Below, piece by piece: positions 17,101-26,294 of a stretch of DNA of 64,000 nucleotides. The stretch spans positions 2,046,001 through 2,110,000 of the forward strand of contig NC_012704.1 in assembly GCF_000023145.1 (NCBI RefSeq), written 5' to 3'. Source of the DNA: Corynebacterium kroppenstedtii DSM 44385 (GTDB lineage Bacteria > Actinomycetota > Actinomycetes > Mycobacteriales > Mycobacteriaceae). The position numbers were made by a program, and so were the translations under genes. The stretch's first letter is position 1. The number at the start of each line of letters is the position of its first letter. Under the pieces are notes generated by a model that worked only from the letters and a program-made list of their open reading frames with translations, was not told the origin of the DNA and did no database searches.

Positions 17101-18286
17101 TATCCAGACCCGACGTCGTTAATGCGGAAATCATCCCATGATCGGCCCGAAGCGCGATGTCCTCGTCCGCAGCGTGAGCTTCCCACTGGTCCATCACATG
17201 CCGACGCTGCTGGCGCTGGGTTTCCGGCATCACATCCTCGTCAGGCGTGCCGACGACAATCACGCTGGTCACCGCCGGGTGATGGGCAACGGTGAGAGGC
17301 ACAGCACCGTCGATAATGAGAACAACTTGAGGCCCGGAGTCATCTCGAGAGCCAGAGGCTCCAGACATATCCGACCACAATTCATCCAAGGCCGTCACGA
17401 CTTCCTCGGGATCGGAGAACGCCTCCTGACCGTCCGAATGGGGAATCCATGGCAGCCACGGCCACGATCGCGGATGGCCGCACACCATAATCCGCACAGC
17501 CTCCGGACCATGCAGAGTGACTAACTGGGCCAGCAGCGAACGAACAACTTTCCGCCCGTCGGACCCACCGATGTACACCGTCGAAAAGTCACCCAGCGCC
17601 AGGCACACAGGAACATCCAAGAGCACCAATGATTCTCTGAGCGCGCGACGCAAGGCCAGGGCACAAATCGGATCAATATCCTCCACAGCATTGGTTTCCC
17701 CAATACTCACGTGGGTTCGCGCACGTTGAGACGCGGTTCCGATGCGCACATGGGCAAAATCGTCGTCGTACCGACCCCGCTCCCACATGCGGTCACTTCC
17801 CACAAAAAGCGTCAAGGCATGAGGATCGGGATCCACAAACTCCATCATGGAGCGCTGCTGTTCAGCGTCTTCCCTGGATTCCCGCCGGCATCGATCAATG
17901 TGCCTCAGATACACACGGCGTCGTTCGTCGACAGACTGAGCCTGATTCCCCGTCACCATCCCCACCATGGACGCGACCATGATCAGCGGAAAGAGATAGG
18001 TCATAGGGTTGGCGGCGCTTCCGGAAACAACCATGATGGCGACCATCCCGAGCACCGCGACCACCATCACTAAAGGCAAAAGCCGACGAAAAAGCGGCTG
18101 TTGAGGGGAACGCGGGGCCTCGGGCGGCTGATCGACAGGGATTTCACGAGGGGCCGGAAGCTCCGGGCACCACCTGTCGGCATAAGGAACGACTGTCTGC
18201 ATCGACGTCGCTGTGGAAGACTCATCGTTCCCGTCGGCACGCTCAGGTGAACGACGCACCACCGACTGCGCGGATGAATTCCCCAC
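14141..18286 (-). CDS. eccC4: EccC, ESX-4 type VII secretion ATPase
   Basis: Membrane-anchored FtsK/SpoIIIE-type motor that recognises WXG100 substrates and drives their export. Two membrane segments lie at about residues 50-95. Three ATPase domains follow: the first with Walker A GATGSGKS (about 497) and Walker B LVIIIDEF (about 615); the second with GGPQSGTT (about 839) and VVIDGW; the third with GKGESGRTT (about 1104) and LLIDDYD. The second and third P-loops lack the usual lysine, as known for distal EccC domains. The frame starts at 18304, but AGGGGG is 6 bases before GTG 18286, giving 1381 residues. The C-terminal tail is Asp/Thr-rich. EccC here is one polypeptide, as in ESX-4. Transcribed away from eccD across a short shared promoter region. 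Confidence 0.96.
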   Translation of the reverse strand: MGNSSAQSVVRRSPERADGNDESSTATSMQTVVPYADRWCPELPAPREIPVDQPPEAPRSPQQPLFRRLLPLVMVVAVLGMVAIMVVSGSAANPMTYLFPLIMVASMVGMVTGNQAQSVDERRRVYLRHIDRCRRESREDAEQQRSMMEFVDPDPHALTLFVGSDRMWERGRYDDDFAHVRIGTASQRARTHVSIGETNAVEDIDPICALALRRALRESLVLLDVPVCLALGDFSTVYIGGSDGRKVVRSLLAQLVTLHGPEAVRIMVCGHPRSWPWLPWIPHSDGQEAFSDPEEVVTALDELWSDMSGASGSRDDSGPQVVLIIDGAVPLTVAHHPAVTSVIVVGTPDEDVMPETQRQQRRHVMDQWEAHAADEDIALRADHGMISALTTSGLDTFAQADTLSEQELDVLARSMARYTRPTDAVLAEHSSEGIDEVELVLGVATPLLVSPSSAWTEKWGAERLRIPLGLNSDGDPFYLDIKESAEGGSGPHGLCVGATGSGKSELLRTLVLSLVASHSPEQLNLVLVDFKGGATFIGMERLPHVAAVITNLDDESALVDRMEDALQGELTRRQEFLRAHGVSSSVEYADLRRQYSGRGTGDDGDYPPLPALVIIIDEFSELLSAHPGFIDTFVAIGRLGRSLGVHLLLATQRLEEGRLRGLDAHLSYRIGLRTFSAGESRIVLGVNDAHTLPKEPGYGLARVGGDSITAFRATYVSRRWNGSVASEAAGSSAGLAASPQPSTVLRIAIDRLSIDGPCASEVARFVPARTIWLPPLPDVLTMSELNTRTRRLTRDHTCSNEGLQITIGLIDAPRTQRQIPWTIGLRGSAGHIGIIGGPQSGTTTAARSVVTTLALSRTSDQAQFYVLDMGGSGLGTLERLPHTIAVVHRHEHDRILRLVNEVAVLAEDRREEWLRRGWSSVDAARDHGLSDIFVVIDGWHVITTDFPDVADALGLLIADGLSVGIHVIITANRWSALRPQIRDLLGTKVELSLGDPLESLIDRKLSERVPSRPGRAIAKWKGTSLHALVVHSTNQDIAEVTRIAAQRGDTRVPALRVLPDVLTREELDPVLPPAIAMGRESVRLSTWSWSTVASPAMLIVGKGESGRTTTLRSLIHGITSAYKPKNFGKKPATDEDAKADGSAADATSTVDATSTDDVPTAAIVVIDPRRTLLAEVPSDYDAGYASTPSAADTLIAQLTTTMNMRLPGDSITPQELKNRSWWSGPEIFLLIDDYDLLTISPSVMSGFVSVLPHARDIGVHIVVARRASGMMRAAHDPLLAGMRAINGVVALLSADKDDGPLFGVPLRPAIPGRAHIVVNGTTSEIHFARAQLSPEDSAEEENKKCSPAGTDADANNSSGTDTDDADAAETTTADSNNTEQK

Positions 18287-18413
18287 TGAATGCCCCCTAT
18301 CCACCTGCGGCTGATAACGATATACACAGCATGGATCCCCTCAGACTGTGCAATGTGGGTAGTATATGCGAAACTTGTTATCCGGCATAGCATTCGGGGG
18401 AAATGGGGGATAC

Positions 18414-20294
18414 ATGCCATACACAAACACGCGTGATTATCGCAGGTCAAACACATATCAGGCGGGGGAAAACAACGAATTAACGACGAGCCCACGGATT
18501 GATCTAACGCGAACACGAATACGTATCATTCTTGAGCTGCCCGATGAATCATTCGCCAGTTTGGGATTTCAGCAAAGCGATAGCGGTGAAAGAAATGAAT
18601 CGGAGAATAATGATGACCGTGAATTATCTGTTTATCCTACTGACTTTTCAGAACATAACTCTTTATTCAGTAACCTATTAATCAACGACGATCTCCGCGA
18701 ATCTCTCTACCGGCATTGTCTTGATGTCACGGTGCTTACGCACCAACCGGCAACAGAATTAATTAGTGACCTGGTGGATTCTCTCCGAGAACGACGGGTT
18801 CTTGATACCGCTGCCCCACCAACACCGTGGCGGCTTATAACCAGTAGCGGCCGCACTATCCGGTATGACGCATCATTGGCGGATTATGGGGTTCAACCTG
18901 GCGATACACTCTTGCTAACCACGCGTCCGTGGTCCGGCCACGATATTCACATCACCACAGCGGAAGCGCTATCCCAATCCCGTGATAATCACTTTTTCGG
19001 TCACATCATTAACCGCGGAATCTTACCCATCACGATTATGACGTTGGTGGCATTGTCGCTTATTCCCCAACTGGTCAATGTGATTTCCAAGAATTGGGGA
19101 CTCTGGGACGAAATTACGTCGATCACCCAACATAATCCACCCTTGGCCTCCCCGGATGGGCATGGGTACTTCTTATCTCTCTTCGCTTATTCGTCACTAT
19201 TTCCGTGGTGGTGTCTCGTCGCTGTTGCTTTACTCTCCTCTTCTTTTTGCGTATTTCTTGCTTATATTAAGACCCACCACACAATAAAGACATCGGATAT
19301 AAGTGCGAGCAAAGAAAAGGGAACAGACTACGCATCCTTGTGGACTCGGAATTCTCCCCCGCATAGTTCCTATATCGTCGAATCGACAGCATTGTGGTGG
19401 GCGGCTGCATGGGCGCTGGGCACTCTGAGCTGGTCATCTCCCTGGATGGGGGTATCCCTCGGCTGTCTCTGCACAGCATTGGTGTGCGGAGCAGTAACTT
19501 TCTTCCACCTCAGTGTTCTTAAGAAAAATTCCACAACGGTGGCAGGTAGGTCAGTGGCGGGAATTCCCGGCGCGATTAATAAATCATCGGACATCATTCC
19601 CGCCATCGCCCTCCTCATGTTTTCCGGGATCATGGTTCTCCCGCTGGGACTAACTTTCTTCTCCTTCGTGACGCCTCAAGTCGTGTTTTGCGTCTGGCTG
19701 CTGCTCGCACTTTTCATCCATTCGTGGACCGGGATGCTCGCACTTCGCTGCGCTGGGGTTCGTCCGGACCCTGTGCCGTCGACGGGGAGTGAGCTCGATG
19801 AGGCCGATAGCCCGCCTCTCCCCGATCGCGCACACCGTGTCCACCTGGCGCACGACATTCATACGGGCATGTCCACGGGCTGCGCGGCCGTCATCGTTCT
19901 TTCTGCTCTGTGCCTCGCGTGGTCCTCTCCGTCGGCGGGAACAGCGTCGCTCATCCTGGTCATTGCTATCGCCGAGGGGCTTCGTGCGCGTCTGCAAGCT
20001 CGATATTCAGTTCAGGCTTTGGCTCGAGCAACGTCGCTCGTGTGCCTCGCCATTACATCGCTGACTCTGTTTTTGGCTGATTATCCCGTCGGGACGATGC
20101 ACACGGTGGCTCTAGCAGCCGGAACGTCTGTTTTCGCCTTGCTGTTAGTTATTCCCGTCCTGCCGCAATGGAGAGTAACGGACCCTACGATTCAGAAGGC
20201 GATTGAGATTATGGAAGCCATCATGACGGCTGCGGCGATCCCTCTCGCGTTGTGGGTGGCTGGGGTTTTCACCGTCATTCGTGGGCTGGGGTAA
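18414..20294 (+). CDS. eccD4: EccD, ESX-4 membrane channel component
   Basis: Multi-spanning subunit of the type VII core complex. From ATG 18414 (GGGGGA 4 bases upstream) it is 626 residues; the frame also has an ATG at 18366 without a ribosome site. The first 200 residues are cytoplasmic with a ubiquitin-like fold (RIRIILELPDESFASL ... YGVQPGDTLLLTTRPWSG). From about residue 200 to the end there are roughly ten or eleven membrane helices. The first half of the gene is distinctly richer in A and T than its neighbours. The stop is 5 bases before mycP, so the two form an operon, as in the ESX-4 locus of mycobacteria. Confidence 0.93.
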   Translation: MPYTNTRDYRRSNTYQAGENNELTTSPRIDLTRTRIRIILELPDESFASLGFQQSDSGERNESENNDDRELSVYPTDFSEHNSLFSNLLINDDLRESLYRHCLDVTVLTHQPATELISDLVDSLRERRVLDTAAPPTPWRLITSSGRTIRYDASLADYGVQPGDTLLLTTRPWSGHDIHITTAEALSQSRDNHFFGHIINRGILPITIMTLVALSLIPQLVNVISKNWGLWDEITSITQHNPPLASPDGHGYFLSLFAYSSLFPWWCLVAVALLSSSFCVFLAYIKTHHTIKTSDISASKEKGTDYASLWTRNSPPHSSYIVESTALWWAAAWALGTLSWSSPWMGVSLGCLCTALVCGAVTFFHLSVLKKNSTTVAGRSVAGIPGAINKSSDIIPAIALLMFSGIMVLPLGLTFFSFVTPQVVFCVWLLLALFIHSWTGMLALRCAGVRPDPVPSTGSELDEADSPPLPDRAHRVHLAHDIHTGMSTGCAAVIVLSALCLAWSSPSAGTASLILVIAIAEGLRARLQARYSVQALARATSLVCLAITSLTLFLADYPVGTMHTVALAAGTSVFALLLVIPVLPQWRVTDPTIQKAIEIMEAIMTAAAIPLALWVAGVFTVIRGLG

Positions 20295-20299
20295 TCGCC

Positions 20300-21706
20300 A
20301 TGCCACGCTCTTTAAGGATCCCTACCTCAGCCCATTTCTCCTATATCTCCGCCCCATCTACCAGCCAGAAAGTTGGTTTTTCTTCACGACGTACCCTCGC
20401 GTCCGTATGCGTCACGATCGGGGTTTTATCGTCGACGATCATCGATTCTCCTTGGTCGGTCGGACCTCCGCGGTCATACGCTGCCGACGTCGACACCCGT
20501 GAAAACCAATGTTCGCGCGGTTTGACGGAGGTCGAATTAGCCCGGCGCGGTTTCGCCACGGATATGCTCACTCCTGTGGATTCCTTACCTTCGTTGGCCG
20601 AGGCTCAGCGTTTGGCAACGGGTCGGGGAATCACGGTGGCCGTCATTGATACGGGGGTAAATCGCCATGTCGATCTCCCGACGCTGGTCGGTGGCGGGGA
20701 TCTTTTGGGCGACACCGATGGCACTGAGGACTGCGATCTGCACGGAACAATCGTCGGCACGATTATCGCTGGTCACGGGCGTGCGCGTGGGGTTGCTCCG
20801 GATGTTAAATTGTTGTCGATACGGCAAACGAGCGCTCACGCCCAGCCACGTCCGCGCTCTGGGGACGGTGAAGGCGGGCAGCCTGCGTCCCCTTCAACCG
20901 GGTCCCCGAAAACGGGCACCTTAACCGGTGTTGCGGACGCTATTAATAGGAGTGTCGACGCGCACGCACGCGTGATCAATATTTCGGTCGCTGCCTGCAC
21001 AGATCCACGGATGGAGCCCGAGGGGATCGAGCATCTTCGTGGTTCGCTGGATCGTGCCGAGAGCGCCGGGGTGACAGTGGTCGCGGCGGCGGGGAATTCC
21101 ACTGGTCCGTGTCATGATGGAATGAATGCTTATCCTGCCCATGAACCGACGGTGATCTCGGTGGGGGCCGTTGGCGGTGATCGTCATCGGCGGGCGGATT
21201 ATGCCCTCGCCGGCGGCGATATTACGGCCCCGGGTGGTCCGGTGATGGGTCCTGAGCTGGGGTCATCACCAATTATGGCGGCCACTGATCCTGCGGAGAT
21301 TCAGCGGAATCCTGCCATGGCGGAGGAACCAACCCCTCAGCCTTTTGTCGGGACGAGCTTTTCAGCCCCGCTCGTATCGGGCACGGTGGCCTTGATGCTC
21401 GAGGTTGCTCCGCATTTGAGTCCATCTGATGTTCGGCAGATTCTTGCGGCGACGGCAACGCCGGGGGCTGGGTCTCAGGCGGGGATGGTTCACCCTGCTC
21501 GGGCGGTGGGAATGGCGCGTCGGCACGCGGAGTCTGGGGGTGTGATCCCCACGGAGTCTCGGGAAGCGTCCGATCCTGACATCACCATGCCCGCTTCTGC
21601 TACTCACCACTCCCACCGCCGCATGGTGATAACCGTGATTGCGATCCCGTTCACGATTCTGTGTGCGGTGGGTGCCGCGGTCATGGTTGCTCGGCGGCGA
21701 CAATAA
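20300..21706 (+). CDS. mycP4: mycosin, ESX-4 subtilisin-like protease
   Basis: Membrane-bound serine protease of the type VII system. ATG 20300 lies 5 bases after the eccD stop and gives 468 residues. An N-terminal signal anchor is present (LASVCVTIGVLSSTI). The catalytic triad is complete: Asp in VIDTGVN (about 117), His in DLHGTIVG (about 147) and Ser in GTSFSAPLVSG (about 353). The C-terminus has one membrane helix (VITVIAIPFTILCAVGAAVM) followed by RRRQ, the standard mycosin anchor. The gene end overlaps the end of convergent eccB by 26 bases. Confidence 0.95.
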   Translation: MPRSLRIPTSAHFSYISAPSTSQKVGFSSRRTLASVCVTIGVLSSTIIDSPWSVGPPRSYAADVDTRENQCSRGLTEVELARRGFATDMLTPVDSLPSLAEAQRLATGRGITVAVIDTGVNRHVDLPTLVGGGDLLGDTDGTEDCDLHGTIVGTIIAGHGRARGVAPDVKLLSIRQTSAHAQPRPRSGDGEGGQPASPSTGSPKTGTLTGVADAINRSVDAHARVINISVAACTDPRMEPEGIEHLRGSLDRAESAGVTVVAAAGNSTGPCHDGMNAYPAHEPTVISVGAVGGDRHRRADYALAGGDITAPGGPVMGPELGSSPIMAATDPAEIQRNPAMAEEPTPQPFVGTSFSAPLVSGTVALMLEVAPHLSPSDVRQILAATATPGAGSQAGMVHPARAVGMARRHAESGGVIPTESREASDPDITMPASATHHSHRRMVITVIAIPFTILCAVGAAVMVARRRQ

Positions 21707-23504
21707 TTTTTGACGCGCGATCGCGGGAGAGGTTTTCCCCCTCAGCGAGATGCCGGACTACCGACCACGGTGCCACTGTGGGAGTACGAAATCCCAGGAT
21801 CTGCAGCGTTTCCAATGAATCCACGGCGAATCGTCGGCCGTCCGAGCTCACGATCGCATACCCCGATCCGGTGTCAACGGCCACCGCGTGGGCCGGCCCG
21901 GAATAGTAGTCGGCAGTTCGTGGAGTGAGCCGTTCTTCTTCTTTCTTGCCGACGGCCACCGCCTGCTCCGCCTGAACGACAGGCACTGCACCATGCGGGA
22001 AGGTTGTCGCCTCCGACCACGTGAGGATGTCGGCGTCGCCCACCTCTGCAGATTCGGCATCGGTGGCGGGTCGTTGCTTCTCGCGGGGGCTTGTTACCGT
22101 CCCCGCACAAAGCCGCCCCTCTCGCGGAGCCCACTCAGGTTTCTCCCCCGGTATGGTTCCCCAGTTCAGTTCGTCGGCCGTCGGTATGTCTGAAATGTCC
22201 GCCGGGCTCACTCGCTCCACCACCACGCCTGGTCGCGAAAGCAGCAAACGAGCATGCACGGGAGCTAGAGGAGCAATTCCGTGGTCACGCACAACGTAAA
22301 CGTCACCGTCGTCGACAGCTGCGTCGTCGCGTGTGGTTGCCCCGGAATCATGGGAGGGGCTATTACCGACGGTCTGTCGGTGTATCGATGAAGGGTCTGC
22401 CGTGCGCCCCGCGGACGAACCGTGCTGGTCAGCGATGATCACGGTACCGATGGTGTTGAAGGGGCGACGTAAACCAGACTCACCTCCAGCCGGCATGGAT
22501 GATCGAATAGTACGAACATCATCGACGCGGGGGATCGCTTCGACGAAGGAATCCGGGACATCCCGAATGATCGATGAGGAAATGCCCAGTGCCCGCGAAA
22601 CCGCTGGCTCGGGGATGGAACCGCGCTTGGCGAGGAGTGAGCGCCGATATGGATGTCCGTCGGACGAATCCGGGCTGATCAACCACATCCCACTTTCTGC
22701 CCGGAGAATCGCCGAGCGAGCATCGAGTGGCATGGACTCGGCCACCGCCACCGATAACGTGCCGCGGCTATTCTGACCAGGTTTTACGTCATTCTCGACG
22801 TCGTCGGCCCCCTCGTCATCAGCACTCTTACCCTCGTTGTAGGCAGCTTTCTTCACCAAGGAGGATGCGCCTGGAGCGCGGGAAGGCATCTTCTGTGCAC
22901 CAGACTTATCCGTGGAGCGAAGGCCATCTGCCGACCGAGATTTGTTCGATGACCGGGGGTTATCCGGCGAATGGCATACTCCCCACGATCTCTCCGTCGA
23001 TTCCGCATTCCCCTGCGGTGGCAAATCGGACGGCCCCCGGAGCCCGATAAACTCCCCGCGTGACAAGGATGCTAAATTCTTGCTCGACACTCGGTGAGCT
23101 TCTTCCGCTTTGCCCACCACGAGCCGCGCCGATGCCAGATCCGTCACCGGGTGGAGCGTGTCGTCGACGCGCACGAACATTTGGCCGGTATCTGCTGCGA
23201 TCAGAATCGTGTGGTCTCCAATCGCGGGATCGGGCCGCATCATGGCCATAATCCCAGCACCGGCGATACCGAGAACGCTCAGCACAACACCGATCGCCAA
23301 GGCTCGGCGTCGGCTCCCGGGAACGTCGTGAACCATGCGGGTATCCGCACAAACCAGGGCCTGTTCCAGCTGCTTACGAACAAATCGGTATCCAGCTAAC
23401 TGTGCACTGGACGTCGGCTGCTGATAGTCCTTACCGCCACCGGCGGATGCACGTCCCCGCTGGTGGTCGCCGTGACCCGGCCCATCGTGGTTCGAACTTG
23501 CCAT
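21681..23504 (-). CDS. eccB4: EccB, ESX-4 core complex protein
   Basis: Bitopic subunit of the type VII core complex. The N-terminus has the conserved block SSAQLAGYRFVRKQLEQAL (about 32-50) followed by one membrane helix (about 68-89) and a large outer domain that begins DHTILIAADTGQMFVRVDD. ATG 23504 has GGGGGA just upstream (607 residues); the frame also opens at 23525. EccB proteins are usually under 550 residues; the extra length is a Ser, Lys and Asp-rich insert at about 175-280. The end overlaps the mycP end, convergent. Same orientation relative to mycP as Rv3450c. Confidence 0.92.
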   Translation of the reverse strand: MASSNHDGPGHGDHQRGRASAGGGKDYQQPTSSAQLAGYRFVRKQLEQALVCADTRMVHDVPGSRRRALAIGVVLSVLGIAGAGIMAMMRPDPAIGDHTILIAADTGQMFVRVDDTLHPVTDLASARLVVGKAEEAHRVSSKNLASLSRGEFIGLRGPSDLPPQGNAESTERSWGVCHSPDNPRSSNKSRSADGLRSTDKSGAQKMPSRAPGASSLVKKAAYNEGKSADDEGADDVENDVKPGQNSRGTLSVAVAESMPLDARSAILRAESGMWLISPDSSDGHPYRRSLLAKRGSIPEPAVSRALGISSSIIRDVPDSFVEAIPRVDDVRTIRSSMPAGGESGLRRPFNTIGTVIIADQHGSSAGRTADPSSIHRQTVGNSPSHDSGATTRDDAAVDDGDVYVVRDHGIAPLAPVHARLLLSRPGVVVERVSPADISDIPTADELNWGTIPGEKPEWAPREGRLCAGTVTSPREKQRPATDAESAEVGDADILTWSEATTFPHGAVPVVQAEQAVAVGKKEEERLTPRTADYYSGPAHAVAVDTGSGYAIVSSDGRRFAVDSLETLQILGFRTPTVAPWSVVRHLAEGENLSRDRASKIIVAAEQP

Positions 23505-23622
23505 GATTCCCCCGTAATCCCCCATTTTCTGCAGATCCTGCGTAGTCGGCAGGTTTCGCTGCGCACTCCATAACCTACATCATTGCCAGGACAGAACTTC
23601 ATCTTCAGCTAATGTGGCTGGC

Positions 23623-24468
23623 ATGGAGAATCTACCGGATAACGACACCGCTTCCGATACCCCTACCCCTTCACCCCATGCACCCCATGTCGCGCCACTC
23701 TCGGATGATCCGACATCGTGCGCTATGGCATTTCGTAACCTCTACAAAGCTTTCCGAGGGAAACCAGCTGTTAATCAATTGAATTTGGACATTCCCCGCG
23801 GGAGTTTTTACGGTCTCGTCGGCCCTAATGGCGCGGGAAAGACCACAGCGATCACGATGTCCACCGGTCTCCTCCGCCCGGATCAGGGTTCCGTATGGGT
23901 CAATGGAATTAATGTGTGGGATAAACCCGCAGCAGCAAAAGCAACTTTCGGGCTCTTGGCTGATGGTTTACCCACTTTTGATCGTTTGTCAGGAAAAGAA
24001 CTTCTCCAATTTTCTGGCGCTCTACGCGGAATGGATGAGGGAATCGTCGAGAAACGCGCTAATGAATTACTCGATGTTCTCGATCTCAAAGAATCCGCAA
24101 ATAAAATTGTCGCTGATTATTCGGCCGGTATGACAAAAAAGATTCTTCTGGCTCAGGCACTTATTCACCGCCCCGAACTTCTTATTCTCGACGAGCCGCT
24201 AGAAGCTGTTGATCCCGTGTCGGCTCAAATTATCCGATCAATTTTGACGACGTACGTCAAAGCCGGGGGAACAGTCATTATGAGCTCGCATGTGATGGAA
24301 GTTGTTGAGGGACTCTGCGACCACGTAGCCATTATGCAAAATGGCAGAGTTTTGGCTAGCGGAACAACCGATGAGGTGCGCAATGGGTCGAGTTTGACCG
24401 ATACATTCCTCAACCTCGTCGGCGGCGGAAGACTGGCTGAAGGAAGTTTGGGGTGGTTAGCATCATGA
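23623..24468 (+). CDS. ABC transporter ATP-binding protein
   Basis: Cytoplasmic ATPase of 281 residues from ATG 23623 (a GTG at 23614 is also in frame). Walker A is GPNGAGKTT (about 68-76), the signature loop is DYSAGMTKK, with SAGM in place of LSGGQ, and Walker B is LLILDEPLEAVD. The layout matches exporters with a separate membrane subunit, for drugs, peptides or lipids. It overlaps the next gene by the ATGA arrangement, so the two make a transporter pair. Located between ESX-4 and truA; a link to type VII secretion is not shown. Confidence 0.93.
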   Translation: MENLPDNDTASDTPTPSPHAPHVAPLSDDPTSCAMAFRNLYKAFRGKPAVNQLNLDIPRGSFYGLVGPNGAGKTTAITMSTGLLRPDQGSVWVNGINVWDKPAAAKATFGLLADGLPTFDRLSGKELLQFSGALRGMDEGIVEKRANELLDVLDLKESANKIVADYSAGMTKKILLAQALIHRPELLILDEPLEAVDPVSAQIIRSILTTYVKAGGTVIMSSHVMEVVEGLCDHVAIMQNGRVLASGTTDEVRNGSSLTDTFLNLVGGGRLAEGSLGWLAS

Positions 24469-26213
24469 GTCAGCCGATTAATCCGAATAACACGGAGCCG
24501 GTCTCGGGTTCTCCATCGACACGTGTTCAATCCGCGTCGCCGTCTCAACCATTTCACGCTAGCGATAAGGAAATCCGTTCTGCGGTTTTCCGCTTGCATA
24601 TGCGTTTATGGAAAAAGTCCTGGTACGAGGGCGCTAGCCAATGGATTCTTGTCATTATGACGACGCTGTACGCGATAGGGGGCGTCGCGTTTACGGCTAG
24701 CTCTTGCGTCGATATTGCTCGTAGAACGGGCCGGTTTTCAGCGGCTGCGGTCGGTGCACACCCGGCGGGCGATATGAGTGGACCTATCGCCGACAATCCA
24801 TGGACCGCTTTCGCAGCACTCGGGGCCACAACCCTGCTCGTGTTGGCTCTCATATGGCCGGCTGGGGAAAATACGGTTCAGCCAGCTAAGTTAGCGCAAT
24901 TCCCACTTAAACCTTCGTCGCTGGTGAGAGCGTTACTGCCCACCATCGTTGTTCAAAGTCGTGCGATTATTGCCATCGGTGTCACCATAGCCACGATGGT
25001 CGCGGTCATCATGTCAGGTAATGCGACAGGACAATGGTTCACGGCGGCCATTGGCATTGTCGGATTAATTTTGGGGATTTCGTGTCTCCTCGTTATTAAT
25101 CAAGCCCTGATTGTGACATCGAGTTCTAGTGGAGGTAACCGTTCACGCCGAAACTGGCTCTATTTCATTGGCACATTTCTTTTCCTCTTTGTTTTCATTG
25201 TTATTCAGGTTTTCGCTTCTGGCTTCGCATCGTCGGTAACCGACACTATTCTTAAGTGGGTTATTCGTATTGCGGGCTGGACACCTCTAGCCTCAGGCCC
25301 GGCGATGATCGACGACGCCGCCCAGCACGCTTGGATCAGCCTCGTTATCCGAACCGTCATCACAGTTGTTTTCATTATTGCCGGCCTATACCTGTGGTCG
25401 CGGTCCGTCGATCGTGATTTCGCGTCCGCCGCCAATACGTCGGGAGAATCTGAAGATGTTTCTCCACGAGACTCTTTTTACCTCCGTGGAGTTCCCCACA
25501 CCGTCGTCGGAGCATTATTCTCACGTCAGTTGAAATACTGGGTGAGAGATAATCGATTTAAATATGCGATTTTGAGTTTCCCGATCATGGCGCTCATATT
25601 TTTGATTATGGGGATTGCCACGGGAAACAATGGTTTAATCGTCGGCGCTCTGTATATTGCGATTATCGGTAGCTCTAACTTCGCTTCGAATGATTTCGGT
25701 ATGGATGGACCAGCTAACTGGGTCCACATGGCAGCTGGAACACGGGGTAAAGATATCGTTATGGCTCGCGCTATTGCGGTGATTATTTTCAATGTCCTGT
25801 TACTGGTTCCTTGCCTGGTCATCATGGTTCTTTTTGCGGATTTCACCCCCAACCAGAAGGCGATTATGGCTGGCGCGTGCCTCGGCGGGGTTTTTGCAGG
25901 TCCCGCGGTCGGCTTATTCCTCTCCGCCTATAACCCCTTCCCCGCTGTCAAACCCGGCGTTAACACAATGAGGAATAACGGACGGCAATCCGGCCCAGCC
26001 TTCGTAGCAATGCTTATTGCACTGGCCGCATTCACCATCATTCTTGGTCCGGCAGTTGCTGTTCCACTTATCGGTCTCACCGGGGCGTGGTTCGCCGCTG
26101 CATACTCCCTGATTGTGGGCCTCGCGATGCTCGCTGGCTCCATTGCCCTGTCCGCAAAACGAATTGATTCGCACTATCCCGAGATTTTCGCGAAGGTTCG
26201 GAAGTTCTTATAG
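24465..26213 (+). CDS. ABC transporter permease
   Basis: Membrane partner of the preceding ATPase, 582 residues from the ATG at 24465 whose TGA overlap couples the genes. About ten to twelve membrane segments, in two halves: helices between about residues 60 and 330, then a second set from about 375 to 570 (for example ALIFLIMGIATGNNGLIVGA and AMLIALAAFTIILGPAVAVP). No extracytoplasmic binding protein is present, which fits an exporter. The substrate cannot be inferred. A hairpin follows at 26250. Confidence 0.85.
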   Translation: MSQPINPNNTEPVSGSPSTRVQSASPSQPFHASDKEIRSAVFRLHMRLWKKSWYEGASQWILVIMTTLYAIGGVAFTASSCVDIARRTGRFSAAAVGAHPAGDMSGPIADNPWTAFAALGATTLLVLALIWPAGENTVQPAKLAQFPLKPSSLVRALLPTIVVQSRAIIAIGVTIATMVAVIMSGNATGQWFTAAIGIVGLILGISCLLVINQALIVTSSSSGGNRSRRNWLYFIGTFLFLFVFIVIQVFASGFASSVTDTILKWVIRIAGWTPLASGPAMIDDAAQHAWISLVIRTVITVVFIIAGLYLWSRSVDRDFASAANTSGESEDVSPRDSFYLRGVPHTVVGALFSRQLKYWVRDNRFKYAILSFPIMALIFLIMGIATGNNGLIVGALYIAIIGSSNFASNDFGMDGPANWVHMAAGTRGKDIVMARAIAVIIFNVLLLVPCLVIMVLFADFTPNQKAIMAGACLGGVFAGPAVGLFLSAYNPFPAVKPGVNTMRNNGRQSGPAFVAMLIALAAFTIILGPAVAVPLIGLTGAWFAAAYSLIVGLAMLAGSIALSAKRIDSHYPEIFAKVRKFL

Positions 26214-26249
26214 CCTTTCCGCTTTCCAGAATCTCTTATAAGATTGCTC

Positions 26250-26286
26250 TGGCCGCTCAGCGGCGGCCACCTTTCTTATTTTTAAG
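26250..26286 (+). terminator. probable intrinsic terminator of the ABC exporter pair
   Basis: TGGCCGC and GCGGCCA can pair around TCAGCG at 26250-26269, then CTTTCTTATTTTT follows. It lies 36 bases after the permease stop and just before the next start, whose own ribosome site AAGGGG follows. Confidence 0.6.
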
Positions 26287-26294
26287 GGGTATCT

